This document shows positions 1 through 11,296 of a DNA stretch of 64,000 nt, piece by piece. Made by a program: the position numbers and the translations under genes. This stretch comes from Diospyros lotus (taxonomy: Eukaryota; Streptophyta; Magnoliopsida; Ericales; Ebenaceae). The stretch covers positions 13,353,925 to 13,417,924 of the forward strand of contig NC_068339.1 of the NCBI RefSeq assembly GCF_014633365.1, in the 5' to 3' direction. The notes under the pieces were generated by a model that was not told the origin of the DNA, searched no databases, and saw nothing but the letters and a program-made list of their open reading frames with translations. Numbering within the stretch: position 1 is the stretch's first letter; each line of letters starts with the position of its first letter.

Positions 1-914
1 TGAAATTAAAGTATGAATTTCACATTAAATATAAATTATGGACTTTTTTTAATTTAAATATAAACTACGCTAAAATTTTAATTTTATATTTTTTTCATTT
101 TAGTGATGGGTTAGCCCATCGGTAAAATTTAAAATTTATATATATATATCTTTTAGCAGCTAGTTAACTCATCGCTAAAATTTAAAATTAATTTTCTTTT
201 TTTTTTAGCGACGGAATCATTCCATCGTTAAAATTTAAAATTTAAATTATTTTTTTTTCTTTTTAGCAAAAATTTAATTTTTTTTCTTTTTAGCAACGGG
301 TTTGCCTGTCGCTAAAATTTAAATTTTAAATTTTAAATTTTTTTTTTAGCAACGAGTTTATCCATTGCTAAAATTTAAAATTTAATTTTTTTTTTTTTTT
401 TAGTGACAGGACCCATCACTAAAATTTAAATTTAATTTTTTTTTCTTTTTAGTGATGGGTTAGGTTAACCCGTCACTAAAATTTAAAATAAAAAATTTCC
501 CATCACTAAAATTTAAAATTAATTTTTTTTTCTTTTTAGCCACCCGCCTGTTGCTAAAATTTAAATTTTAAATTTTATTTATTTTCTTTTAGCGACGGGT
601 TAGCCCGTCACTAAAATTTAAAATTTATATTTTATTATTTTTTTCTTTTTAGCGACGGGTTTGTCCCATCACTAAAATTTAAATTTTAAATTTTCTTTTC
701 TTTTCTTTTTAGGGATGGGTTTTGCTTGTCGCTAAAACTTAAATTTTTTTTTTCTTTTTAGCGACAGGTTTGCCCGTCGTTAAAATTTAAAATTTATTTA
801 TTTTTTCTTTTTTAGCAACAGGACTTTTGTCGCAAAATTTAGCGATGAATATTTCGTGGCTAATTAGTGACGGAATAATTCCATCACTAAAACTTATTTT
901 TCTTGTACGTAGTG
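1..914. mobile_element. Right end of a CACTA (En/Spm) DNA transposon with subterminal hairpin repeats
   Basis: The stretch is an array of about fifteen units spaced 45-65 bases apart. Each is a short inverted repeat of the form TTTTAGCGACGGG / CCCGTCGCTAAAA separated by AT-rich spacer built from AAATTTAAAATTT. The array stops at 897-914, which reads as the reverse complement of CACTACGTACAAGAAAAA. That matches the CACTACAAGAAAAA terminal inverted repeat of plant CACTA elements with four extra bases (CGTA). Arrays of subterminal repeats next to the terminal repeat are the transposase-binding region in this family. The rest of the element, including any transposase, lies left of the window. No coding sequence is visible in this part. 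Confidence 0.7.
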
Positions 915-1374
915 AAAGAACAAGGGAATTGGCATAATGAGTCACCAATGGAAGGCAAGTTCTCATCACACACGTTGTCGGTGATCGAAAGGCTGAATGT
1001 CTGGCCAGGGGGGGTTCGATCTCTAGCATAGGTGTGGCCATTCACTTCACGCCGGCGACCGATCGAGGGTCATCCTTAACACGATTTCTGTGGTGGCGAC
1101 CTTTCCTTTTCTGGTCACATTCGTTAATTGGTCGTGGGTTGCCTTCTCTGCCATAATCTACCGAACATGACCTTAAGTTTTTTGTTGTGTCCGACCTTGG
1201 CACCGTCTCGCCATTGTTGCTTCTTTGTTTGTGGCCGGAGATTGATTCTCCCCATCGTAAGGCTCGCCAGCAATCAAAGGCCTTGCGAATCACCATTAAA
1301 TGAGGTAAGCCACCAGCGATGAAACAAACAGAGGCAAATGATGGTTACAAAGGTTGTGGCAGCAATGAGTTTAA
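915..1374. other. Non-coding flank between the CACTA end and the first MITE
   Basis: Moderately GC-rich sequence with only short open frames on both strands and no recognisable domain. Its right part (about 1290-1374) shows patchy similarity to the reverse complement of 8500-8600, so it may be the outermost part of the large inverted repeat that follows. I see no gene here. Confidence 0.4.
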
Positions 1375-2231
1375 GGATTTGTTTGGATATGTGGTTTAAC
1401 CGCTTATAAAGTATTAGTTTAGCTTATAAGTTGTCATGCTTATTTAGTTACATGTTTGGCATCACCAACAGTTTAAAAGTTATATAGCTTAAATGCTAAT
1501 CTAATAGCGTTTGTTTGCAAAAACGATGTAATGGGCGTTTTGAGTTGATCGACTGAATTAGAATTTTATCCTTCTACATTTCTAATATTTACACCTCCTA
1601 CTTTCTCTCGTCTCTCATCTACTCCTCCATTGCTCTTTTCTTCTCCCATTTTCCCTTCTCTCGCATTTGTACCTCATCCATTACCATTATTACCATATCT
1701 CCTCCATAAATGTACGGTCACCGTCGCTGGATCTGCAGCTTGTTGAGATCGTCGCCTTCTGATAGCAGATTGGCTACTGCAAGCAACATCATCGTCGAAT
1801 CTCCTCCAGCCCAGCGTCGCCTCCTTTTTCCATCACCCATCTCCTCCTTCTATCGCCCATCACCACCTCATTCATTGTATATATATATATATACATACAT
1901 TTATATATACACACACATATAATATATATTGGTTTTAATAAAACATTGTATTACTATATTTTTTCATAATTATATATAATTTATTATTTATTTTTATTAA
2001 AAATTAATATTTTTATAAATTTTAGTCGTATTATTTAGCACCATATCTATTTTAGTATTTTTGTCAAGTTCTGACAACTCATTAGCTTTTTTTATAGACC
2101 AAACACATAAATTTTAACTGATAGTTTAAAAATACATTTATCCAAACACATTATTAACTTAAATACTACCCAACTTAAAAGTTTTAAACAACGTAAAAGC
2201 TCACTTAAAAAATGCATAGCCAAACTAAGCC
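1375..2231. mobile_element. Tourist-like (PIF/Harbinger) MITE
   Basis: The ends form an imperfect 18-bp terminal inverted repeat: GGATTTGTTTGGATATGT on the left, GGCTTAGTTTGGCTATGC as reverse complement on the right, with four mismatches. They are flanked by TAA on both sides (1372-1374 and 2232-2234), the 3-bp target duplication typical of PIF/Harbinger elements. The interior is AT-rich and non-coding and includes a TA/CA microsatellite near 1878-1925. The 857-bp length is on the long side for a MITE. It sits inside the left outer flank of the large inverted repeat. Confidence 0.6.
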
Positions 2232-3016
2232 TAAGAAAAAAAAAAAAAAAAACCTTAATGGCTAAAGAAGAAGAAGATGGGTTTGAGTCTTGGGACTAGA
2301 TTGGGTCATAAAGTGATCCATAAGCTGATCTAGATCAAGTAACTCGATCCGATTATGAAACCCATTAACTGATTCATTACATGAGGATCAAGCGGATCAA
2401 GGCAATCAGACCCAAATCCAAAATCCAATAATAGATTTCCCATACAAAAAATTATATATATTTATAACTTGAAATTTATATTAAGAATAATTTGTTAGTC
2501 ACTAAAATGGCTAAATTTAAAGTAAATAAATTTTGATTTATAAATTGTTTTCAATTACCCATAAACCTTATGTTTGATGATGACATTAAGTTTATGCATG
2601 ATATTTGCTTGTGAGTAAATTAAAATTTGCATTATAAAATAATTTGAGATTAGTCCAAAGATTAATTATTTGTTCTTATAATTGACAAATATGAATGTGA
2701 TAATTAGTATCTTCTATTAGTTTTACTTTACATATTCAAAGATAGCAAAATATATCTAATTGGTGCGTATATATAATTACAAATAATTTTTTTATTTTGC
2801 ACATTTTAGTATCACCTAAAGGAGAACTTTGATGTATCTTATGTTTAATTACTTTGAATATTTGAATATGAACTTATGTAAAATTTTATTTTTCAAAGCA
2901 TTAATGTATGAGCATTTTAATTTTATTTGCAATATCTGTACCTGTTTCAATGTCTTCGTAGGTTTCATTTGTTTCTCTATTTAACGGATTGAATTTCTCT
3001 AATTTGAGAGAATAAG

Positions 3017-3395
3017 TCTAGTTTCACTTAGGTGTTTTAGATCTTGATTTGACACTCTGAATAAAAAAATCTATTATTGTTATTGTGGAAAATTGAGAAA
3101 GATTCGAGAGGATAATAGGATAAATATAAATCAAACAATGCAACTGAGATAAGGTTTCAAAATTCAAGGAGGAGATAATTTAGTTTGAATATTAGGTAGG
3201 GTATCTTATTTATATTTGATTGTATTTCTAAAATTTAGTGATAGCTATTTTGTACTTATTAGATAACATAGATATGTTTGTAATTGTAGATAGAGTAGAC
3301 TTGTATACAACATAGATATCTTATAATTATATATATAGGTCACACTCAAATGAATAAATATAATTCATTCTTCTCCCTAAATAATTTCTGCAATT
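3017..3395 (+). mobile_element. Probable LTR-like insertion in the left arm of the inverted repeat
   Basis: This block has no counterpart in the right arm, where the flanking sequences adjoin directly. It contains a purine-rich tract (about 3170-3179, GGAGGAGATAA-like) followed by an AT-rich stretch with a TATATATA-type box near 3328-3337 and an AATAAA-like motif near 3353. That is the layout expected of a polypurine tract plus LTR. Boundaries are approximate and I could not identify a clean target duplication. Confidence 0.35.
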
Positions 3396-4209
3396 ATTGA
3401 TGAAAGTAGCAATGATCAAAAACCTTTTCATAAAGTGTGGGAAAGATCAAATAAATTGAGCTTGATGTTTATATGGATGATAATTGCAAACAACTTAAAG
3501 ACAACTCTTCTCAAAACTACTACTGTCAATGAATTTATAAAATTTATGGAAGAGCATTCTCATATTATTGATATTTTTTTTGCTAGTACATTAATGAGTA
3601 CTCTAGCCACCATGAAATATGATAGTTCTTGTACTATGCATGAGCATGTTTAGGAAATGATGACCTTAGCGGCCAAATTAAAGACCCTGGGAATGAATGT
3701 GTATGAGCATTTATTAGTACAGTTTATATGGGTCATTTCAGATGAATTACAATATTACAAAGAATAAGCGGAATGTAAATGAATTGACCAGTATGCAAAG
3801 AATCAAAAAGCTCATTCCATTTTTTCTTGAGCCATCAAGAAGATGGAAAGAATTCCAAAAAGAGAAATGGAAATAGCAAGAAGAAAGGTTTTCATAAATT
3901 GAATGAATTTTCGAAAGATGCTCTCAAAAAAGAATATGGGGTTGTTAAGTGTCACTTTTGTAATAAAAGTGGACATCTCAAGAAAGATTGTTTAAAACGA
4001 AAAGTTTGGTTAAAAAAGAAATGTAAGTTTTGTGCTTTAGTAAGTTTTGAATCAAACTTTATTAAAAATCCACATAATACTTGGTGGATTGATTTTGATT
4101 CCATTACTCACATTCTCAATATGTTGCAAGGATTTCTTATGATCTAAACCATAAAACCAAATGAAAGTTTCATGTTCATGGGGAATAAAATTAAAGCTCA
4201 TATTGAAGG
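3396..4209 (+). pseudogene. Ty1/copia gag and protease fragment (left arm)
   Basis: Frames broken by stops encode a UBN2-type copia gag core, with residues such as the EHSHIIDIFFASTLMSTLA stretch around 3555-3612. A CX2CX4HX4C zinc knuckle follows (CHFCNKSGHLKKDC, about 3951-3992), then a degenerate aspartic-protease start (TWWIDFDSITHI, where an active-site D-S/T-G is expected). The coding context resumes after the solo LTR at 6356 with the sequence preceding the integrase (GTYRLIL...). It is a non-functional piece: multiple stops, no complete polymerase, and present as an inverted pair with 6664-7790. Confidence 0.65.
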
Positions 4210-6355
4210 TGTAATACCCAAGAACTTTGGGTTATTATTTAAAAAAAAAAAATATCAGAGAAAAATGACATCTGAAAAGCCTGAGAAATTTATTGGATCA
4301 GTCGAATGGAAGACCTGAAAGCTTGAGGGGGCTTCATTTTTTCATATAAAACAACCCTTCAATGGTTTCAGGAAGAAACAATTAGGGTTAAGGTTAAAAC
4401 GAAGAAACATGCCTAAGTGTAATTTTTTGAAGTTGCCCGAGAGGGTCAAAATGTCATTTTTTCAAAAAGTTTCAAAAGGAAAATTGAAAGATTGGAACTT
4501 GAGGGACTCAAATACAATATTGGAAAGTTCAGGAGCCAAGCAAAATGGGGCAAAAAGGTAAAAACTAAAAGTTGAGGGGCCAAAATGCAAAAATCTCAAA
4601 AATGGCAACCATGGGAAACCGACCAAGCCACGAGGGTCCCCGAAAGCTTCTGGGGTTACATGGGAAATGGTCAGGGAGGGCCAAGGGATGATGATGAACC
4701 GACAATGGTCATCAAAGTGGCCGGAATTTTGAGAAATTCGGCCATGAAAGCTGGCCGAAAATGGAAACTTGCAACTCAGTTTTTTCGATCGGGGGAGGGT
4801 GCTTCCAGGTCCATCCAGGGAAGGGGGAGACTCCAAAGGCAATGGGCTAAGCGGCCATGGGCAAATCGAGCTTCAACATCGCCTATAAATAGAGTATGTT
4901 GTAGCTAAAAATTTTAAAACTTTGAGCTTGAAATCGAAGGCTTTTTAGGTCGAATCAAGGGGCAAGGATAGAAGGCTTTTGATCCTCGAGAGTAGTAGAA
5001 GCATTCTAGAGAGTTTGGTGAGCAAATGAGTCGAATTGAGTGTGTTTTGAAGCTCGCCGGAGAAGCCGAGACTTCGAGCTTCCATTTAACCGACTTTTGA
5101 GCCTTCTTTCGAGTTGATTCAGGTACCATTGGGATCGATTTGGGCTAAACTTCATTTTGGTATAAAAATCTCATTTTTTTGGCAAGCCGTGGCAGGAGAA
5201 GATGACCAACGCATGGGCCCCACGCGCCAGTCTCACACGCCCTACCACGCGCTAGTGCGTGCGGGCGCATGCAGCCTTGGTTTTTTTTGAAATTTTTTTT
5301 ATATTGTTTAGAAAAATATTTTAGAATTTCCTATGTAAAAATATTTGGAGAAAAATAGGTGTAGGTATTTATTTTGGAATATTAGTAAGGAAAAATTGAA
5401 GAAAAATAGAGAAAAAGGCAAGAAAATTAAAGAAAAATATGTTTTATTGATTATTTAAATAAATATCTTGCCTAGGGTGCTTTGGAAAGTGAGGTGAAAC
5501 ATTTGGTGCGAATTTCAAGGTTGGCACGCAAATCGAGGCAATTTGCACATTTTTCGAGGTATCTCGATAATTTTGAAAAGTGAGTTTTTTTTCCTATCCT
5601 ATATGATATGATCGTTTATTATGCATGATATTTATGAAAGATATGATTGCTTATATATGCATAATATTTACGGAAGATATAATTCATTTTGTCATATTGC
5701 ATGGAAAGTCGTGATATTTACATGGCATGATATTATTGTCATACTGATATTTGTGTATGGGAATGGGATGTCACCCTCAGAGTGTAGCCGTAATTCCCCA
5801 AGGGCAATGATGGAACAACGTTAGGGTTATCCTGCAGAGGTTCGGGATTTTTCCTAGAGTTCCGTGCCAGGTTGGTAGGCCAGAGAAGTCACACTAAGGG
5901 TATATGTCTATAATTGTCCATGCATCACTCATTCATCATGTTTATCTAACCTTCACTTAGAAGATTTCATCTTTTAATATTGCACTATGTCCTTGGAATA
6001 TTCCACATTTCAGGCGAGACAAGCGGCCGGAAAGGCAAGGAGGTGATCGAGGTTTGATAACGAAAGAAATTTTGTGGGTCCCTTGTGAGGCTACACTATA
6101 TGTTTTATTTGACTGTATTAATTAGATTTAAAATAAATATGTTGGATAAATGATGTTGATGAACCCAGGTTATGTTTTCGAGGGTTCATGCAGGTTCTGA
6201 TCTTGCTTTCGCTTATGTTTAAATTGTATCATTCATTTACTATGTTTGTGAGTGTTATTAAATAAAAGTTATGTTGAGGATTTTTGCCAGTTGCGTTTTA
6301 AAAAAAAAAAAATATTCCTAGCATATATTAATACCCTAGAAGGCGGGGTGTTACA
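4210..6355 (+). mobile_element. Solo LTR, 2.1 kb, inserted in the copia fragment
   Basis: It begins TGTAATACCC and ends GGGGTGTTACA, flanked by GAAGG (4205-4209) and GAAAG (6356-6360), a 5-bp target duplication with one change. Removing it rejoins the copia coding frame (HIE / SVGTYRL). A TATA box (CCTATAAATAG, about 4880-4890) and an AATAAA-type signal near 6258 fit an LTR in plus orientation. It is homologous over much of its length to 39788-42325, including a shared short reading frame at 5621-5824. No primer-binding site or gag-pol is present, so it is a solo LTR rather than a full element. Confidence 0.7.
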
Positions 6356-6635
6356 GAAAGTGTCGGAACTTATCGTTTAATTTTAGATACCAAACATTAT
6401 TTAGATTTATTAAAAACTCTTTATGTGCCTACATTTTCTCGCAATTTAATTTCTTTACAAAAAATTGATATAGCAGGGTTTTCTTTTAAATTCGATTTTA
6501 AATCTTTTAGTTTATTTACAAAGAATAGTTTTATTAGTTCTAAAATATTATGTGATGGTCTTTACAAGTTTAAACTTTACACTATTTTTCTTGAGACCTT
6601 AATGGTCTTGCATCATAATGTTGGTACTAAACATA
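6356..6635 (+). pseudogene. Continuation of the copia fragment after the solo LTR
   Basis: This resumes the same reading context as 3396-4209 and encodes the region between protease and integrase (for example YVPTFSRNLISLQKID). It ends at the centre of the inverted repeat, where the sequence turns back on itself. Confidence 0.55.
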
Positions 6636-6663
6636 GGCCATTAAGGTCTCATCAACTAAATTG

Positions 6664-7790
6664 TGTCTAGCACCAACCTTATGATACAAAATCATTAAAG
6701 TCTCAACAAACACATTATCAAGTTTAAATTTGTAGAGGCCATCACATAATATACTATAACCAATAAAACTGTTATTTTTAAATAAACTAAAAGATCTGAA
6801 ACCAAATTTAAAAGAAAACCTAGCTACATTAAGTTTCCATTAAGAAATTAAATTACGAGAAAATGTAGGCATATAAAGAGCTTCTAATAAATCTAAATAA
6901 TGTTTGGTATTTAAAATCAAACGATAAGTGCCAATGCCTTCAATTGAAGCTTTACTTTTATTCCCCATGAATATGAAATTTTTATTTGACTTTGTGGTTC
7001 GGATTGTAAGAAATCCCTACATCGTATTGAAAATATAAGTAGTGGAACTATAATTTATTCACCAAGTATTGAGTAAAATTTCAATAAAGTTTGATTCAAA
7101 ATATATTAAGCACAAGACTTACCTTTTTTTTCAAACCAAGTTTTAAGTTTCAAGCAGTCTTTCTCGAGGTGTCCACTTTTTTTACAAAAGTGATATTTAA
7201 CAGCCCCATGTTCTTTATTTTGCACCTTTCAAAGATTTGTTCAGCTTGTGAAAACATTTCATTTTACTCTTTCCACTTCTCCTTTCGGAATTCTTTTCAA
7301 CTTATTGATGGCTCAAGAAATGAATGAAATGAACTTTTTGATTCTTTAATCTCATCTTATCTTAAACGAGCATTTTGGTCAATTCATTTATATTCCACTT
7401 ATCTTTTATAGTGTTGTAATTCATCTAAAATGGCCTGTATTGCTCGAGTGACAAGGAATTGAGTATAAACTATACTAAGAAGTACTCATTCAAAATTTTC
7501 CCCAAAGTCTTTAATTGCGCTGCTAAGGTCGTCAGTGTACTCATTAACGTACTAGCAAGAGATTTGTCAATAGTTTGTGAACACTCTTCCACAAATTTCA
7601 TAAGTTCCTTAGCATTTTCAATTTTGGGAAGGGTTAACTTACATTGTTTGCAATAGTTATTCTCATAAACATCAAGTACAATTTGTTTGATCTCTCACAT
7701 ATTTTATAAAAATCCCTCTGATCATTGGTACTTTCATCAGTGAGATCACTCTAATCAAATAAATTTAATCCATTAAAAAAAGGAGTAGAT
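6664..7790 (-). pseudogene. Inverted copy of the copia gag-protease fragment (right arm)
   Basis: Read on the minus strand, this matches 3396-4209 plus 6356-6635 in order. It includes the block before integrase (about 6840-6960), a zinc-knuckle region (around 7120-7200) and the gag core (about 7370-7640). It is disrupted by stops and small indels and has no solo LTR, so it represents the pre-insertion structure of the left arm. Confidence 0.6.
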
Positions 7791-8515
7791 GATGTGTGCA
7801 AATGCATTGAAACATATAAGATTAAGCAAATGAAATTGAAATACTCATACATTAATGCTTACATAATTTTAGATTCGGATATTCATCATAAGGTACATCA
7901 AAGTTTTCATTTGGATGATACTAAGATATACAAAATAAAACAATAATTGATAATTAAATATGCACTAATTAGATCTACTTGTTATCTTTGGATATGTAAA
8001 ATAAAACTAATAGAACATACTAATTATCATATTCATGTTTGGCAATTGTAAAAACAGATAATTAACCTTTGGGCTAATCCTGAATAGTCTTATAATGTAA
8101 ACTTTAATTTACCCACAAACAAATGTCATGCATAAACTTAATGTTATCATCAAACATAAGGTTTATGAGTAATTAAAAATAATTTATAACTCAAATTTTA
8201 TTTACTTTAAAAATTTGGTTACTTTGGTGACTAACAAATTTTTTCTTATTATAAAATTTAAGTTATAAATATTTTTATTTTATTTTTCATAATTTCCATT
8301 TTTTTAACGAAAAAATTCATTAGTAGGTCGTGAGTTTGGATCGGATTGACCCAAACTAGATCCATGCGCTTCTATTCGTTAATGGGTTGGGTTGACATGA
8401 TCTAGATCCATTCATGGATCGCTTAGTGGATCAAGTCGACCTGACCTAGATCAGACCCAATGGCCTAGCATCTTACCCATCTTCTTCTTCTTTAGCCATC
8501 TAGGGTTTCTGTTTA

Positions 8516-10900
8516 AACTCGTCGTTGTTGCTGCATGTTCCCTTCTCTGTCTTTTTTTTTTCCCCTTTCATCGCAAGCCTTTCATCGTTGGCAACCCACA
8601 TGAAGCTGGCAATGACTCGCATATCGTGGCCATTGACGACCACATAACACCGATGGGCAAGATGAAGAATCGAATGGGACGACCAACTGATCACACACGA
8701 GTAACACTCATTATCATGGCAACGAGTAAGGACCAACGGCCATGGCAAAGCATAAGGCCATGGCTGGTCGGAGATGTTAGAAACGTCAACCATAGCTTTG
8801 CAAGCTTCGTCAACCACTATTATGGCGAAAAGCAACCTACAACTGGTCGACCATGGCAAACCATCGATCAATGGTAGCACGAGACATAATTGGCCATTAT
8901 CGATGACAACAAAGCCTATGGCTATAATCAATTTGATTGTTCCATCGGCCACCGATGACGCCAATGATGAAGAATAAGACCACATGCACTTTGCTAGGAA
9001 GGAAATCATGACACCCACCGACCATCAATGACTCGACCTCAGGCATGGACCATGAAATCAAAACTCCATATTTTTCATGCATGTCTCAAAACTTGAAAAA
9101 CATTCTCTAGGTATGGTCAACCCTTAGTCTCAAATAAGCATCCAAAATCTCAAAGGTGTTTGATAAGTTAGTGTTAGGCATTTGTGTCAAGTATTAACTC
9201 TAATTGTGAAGTACCCTATGAATCGAAAATAAGATTTTTTTTTTTGTTCGGATAAATATTTCATAATAGAATGAGAAGAAAAGTGCGGTACATGATACTC
9301 TGTTGTCCTAGTCTATATCTTATGTTTTACTTATATCTTGAAAGAATATATTTATAAATATGATTTTTATTTTTACTTATTTATTTTAAAAGTGAAGGAG
9401 AAATAATCATAACTTTATTTTATTTTCTAATTATTTCATTCTTTACCATTCTCTATCCAAATAAAATAAAATTATATTACATTTATTTATGTTTTATTCT
9501 TCTTAAATAATAAAAAAGTTAACAAATTTTATGTTATTTCTTTTTACCTTTATATTTGATTTCATTATGTACCAATTCCGTCTTTATCCCACATCTCTCT
9601 CAAATATAGCGTAAATGGACAAATTTTTTTTTTAGTTCAATAAAAACAAAAGCTTACGACATTATCTTCGATGACTCTTAATATGAGTTTTATAATTCTT
9701 ACTAAAGTTAAGAATAACTCTAATAAGTTTCAAATGCTACTCATAAAATATTTAGACAAAACATTACATGGGCATAAATTTAATTCGTGGGCTTTTAGAA
9801 GTCACATTTTTACCCATTATAACTCCTTCTTTGTGTGAGTATTTATTCTTTGACACAAATAGATATATAACTTAGTCTATTCTCTATTTATATTATATAA
9901 GGTAACACTTTATTTTAGTATTTAAACTTATATTCTCTAAATTATAAAAAAAATAAAAATAATTTTTTATTACATTAAAATTTTAAACAACTCACTGTTA
10001 AGTAATCGTTTAATGAGTTTTCATGGTTCAAAATGTTTTATTTTTTAATTACAAGTATATATATAAGATAAGGCAACACTAATTTTTATTTTTCTACTAT
10101 CAATTAAGGTCACGACTTGAGTCTTAAATAATATCCAATGGTCAACTGTTTGAGACCTCACAGTCATGGTAGAGAGTCAAGGCTGGAAGCGCGCAGTTAG
10201 AACTTCGTGGGGAAGCCAATTTGCTACAAATGACAAAATTGTCCCCAAATCAGTATTCAATTGGCAAGCTAAATGAAGGAATTGAAGTACCATTTAGTTA
10301 AAAAAAGAATTCATATGATTTTTATTTATCATTGTAATATATGTGATGTAATAATTATAGTTATACCCAGTGGGAGAATGGAACCTGAAAATAAATTTGG
10401 GTTAAAAAAATCATTTATAAGTGTTTCTTTTGGCCATTTGATTTTAATAATTTTTTTTTTACATATGTAACATAAAATGAGACAAAATAAATTAAAAAAT
10501 AATTAAGAACTACCATCAATATCAATAAAAAATTGTTTTATTTTATTTATTTGTTAAAAATAAATATTAAATATTATATTTAATTATCAAAAAAGGGTTG
10601 GTGAGTTGTCAAAGGTTAAGTTGACAAATAAGAGGGATTGATTGCAAAGATTGAATTGACGAAGAATGCGCCTAATTAGTAATTACCAAATGCAAACAAA
10701 AATATGAGGAAGAAAACCCCATTTTGATTTTGATGCTTTGCCTTTTCTCATATAAAACACAGTTTCTATTTTTTAATTAAAAACTAAAAAATGACAACAG
10801 AAAATTACTAAAACATCCTTGGGTTAATTGCATAATTGTCAGGGACATTATAGTCATTGTAGCCATTAAGAGTAACATACGAGAAAGGGCTCACCGACGA
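8516..10900. other. Intergenic region without a supportable gene
   Basis: 8516-9090 is less AT-rich and shows several overlapping open frames on both strands up to 172 codons. They have no recognisable domain and look like chance frames in a sequence poor in TA. 9100-10900 is strongly AT-rich, with poly-A/T runs and stop codons in all frames. Nothing is recognised apart from the probable distal promoter of the downstream gene. Confidence 0.5.
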
Positions 10901-10910
10901 TTAAGAACAG

Positions 10911-10917
10911 TATAAAA
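10911..10917 (+). promoter_or_regulatory. Candidate TATA box of the TM9 superfamily gene
   Basis: TATAAAA lies about 80 bases upstream of the first ATG in the leader and 380 bases upstream of the main start codon, followed by a pyrimidine-rich stretch (10930-10975) suited to a transcription start. Plant core promoters place the start 25-35 bases downstream, i.e. near 10945. Confidence 0.6.
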
Positions 10918-11020
10918 ACCTTCCGTAGGAGAGTCTTCTCGTCGATTCATCTCACGCCTTCCCTCAATTTTCGCAGAAATCTCATTAATCAACATGGGTT
11001 TTCTATCCATCTCTATGAAG

Positions 11021-11263
11021 GTCAGTTAGATCCGTGCACCGTTCCTTTTTCTCCATACAATCCCTTGTACGTTTTCTCTGTAATTTTCTCTCTTTCTTGT
11101 TTGAATTGCTTGATATATGCATTTGATCTGATCTGGGCGCTGGAAACCCTCGAAATTTGGTCTCATTTTCGTTACATCTTCTCTGAATCTAAAAACCCAC
11201 ATTGAAACTGTACACATTTCTTGTAATTTCCCTCGTTCTCTGATCTGGGTCTGGGCCATCCAG
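11021..11263 (+). other. Probable leader intron of the TM9 superfamily gene
   Basis: A donor-like ATGAAG|GTCAGT at 11020/11021 and an acceptor-like GCCATCCAG at 11263, preceded by T-rich sequence, bound a 243-base segment with the composition of a plant intron. If unspliced, an upstream ATG at 10994 opens only an 11-codon frame ending at 11029. If spliced, that ATG is joined in frame with the main reading frame and would add 20 residues before the usual start. Confidence 0.45.
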
Positions 11264-11296
11264 ATCTTACGCGAATTCACCAAAAGATCTGTGAAA

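Larger units (their letters stand above)
2251..8515. repeat. Large inverted repeat carrying a copia-element fragment in both arms
   Basis: The left arm (about 2251-6635) and right arm (about 6664-8515) are diverged reverse complements around a spacer of roughly 28 bases. Anchors include ATGGCTAAAGAAGAAGAAGA at the outer left edge, matching the reverse complement of 8479-8498, and matching blocks at 2570-2600/8150-8175, 3735-3790/7380-7430 and 6540-6635/6664-6750. The left arm is lengthened by an insertion near 3017-3390 and by the solo LTR at 4210-6355; the right arm lacks both. Both arms contain the same retroelement fragment, read plus on the left and minus on the right. A transcript through it would fold into a very long hairpin. 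Confidence 0.7.

Noticed and set aside
1..900. Regularly spaced repeats that could suggest a CRISPR array or centromeric satellite
   Set aside because: The units are imperfect hairpins of varying spacing ending at a CACTA terminal repeat in a plant nuclear context; CRISPR does not apply, and spacing is too irregular for a satellite.
8500..9018. 172-codon open frame on the minus strand
   Set aside because: No recognisable domain, overlapping open frames on the other strand, and partial overlap with the outer inverted-repeat arm; it looks like a chance frame.
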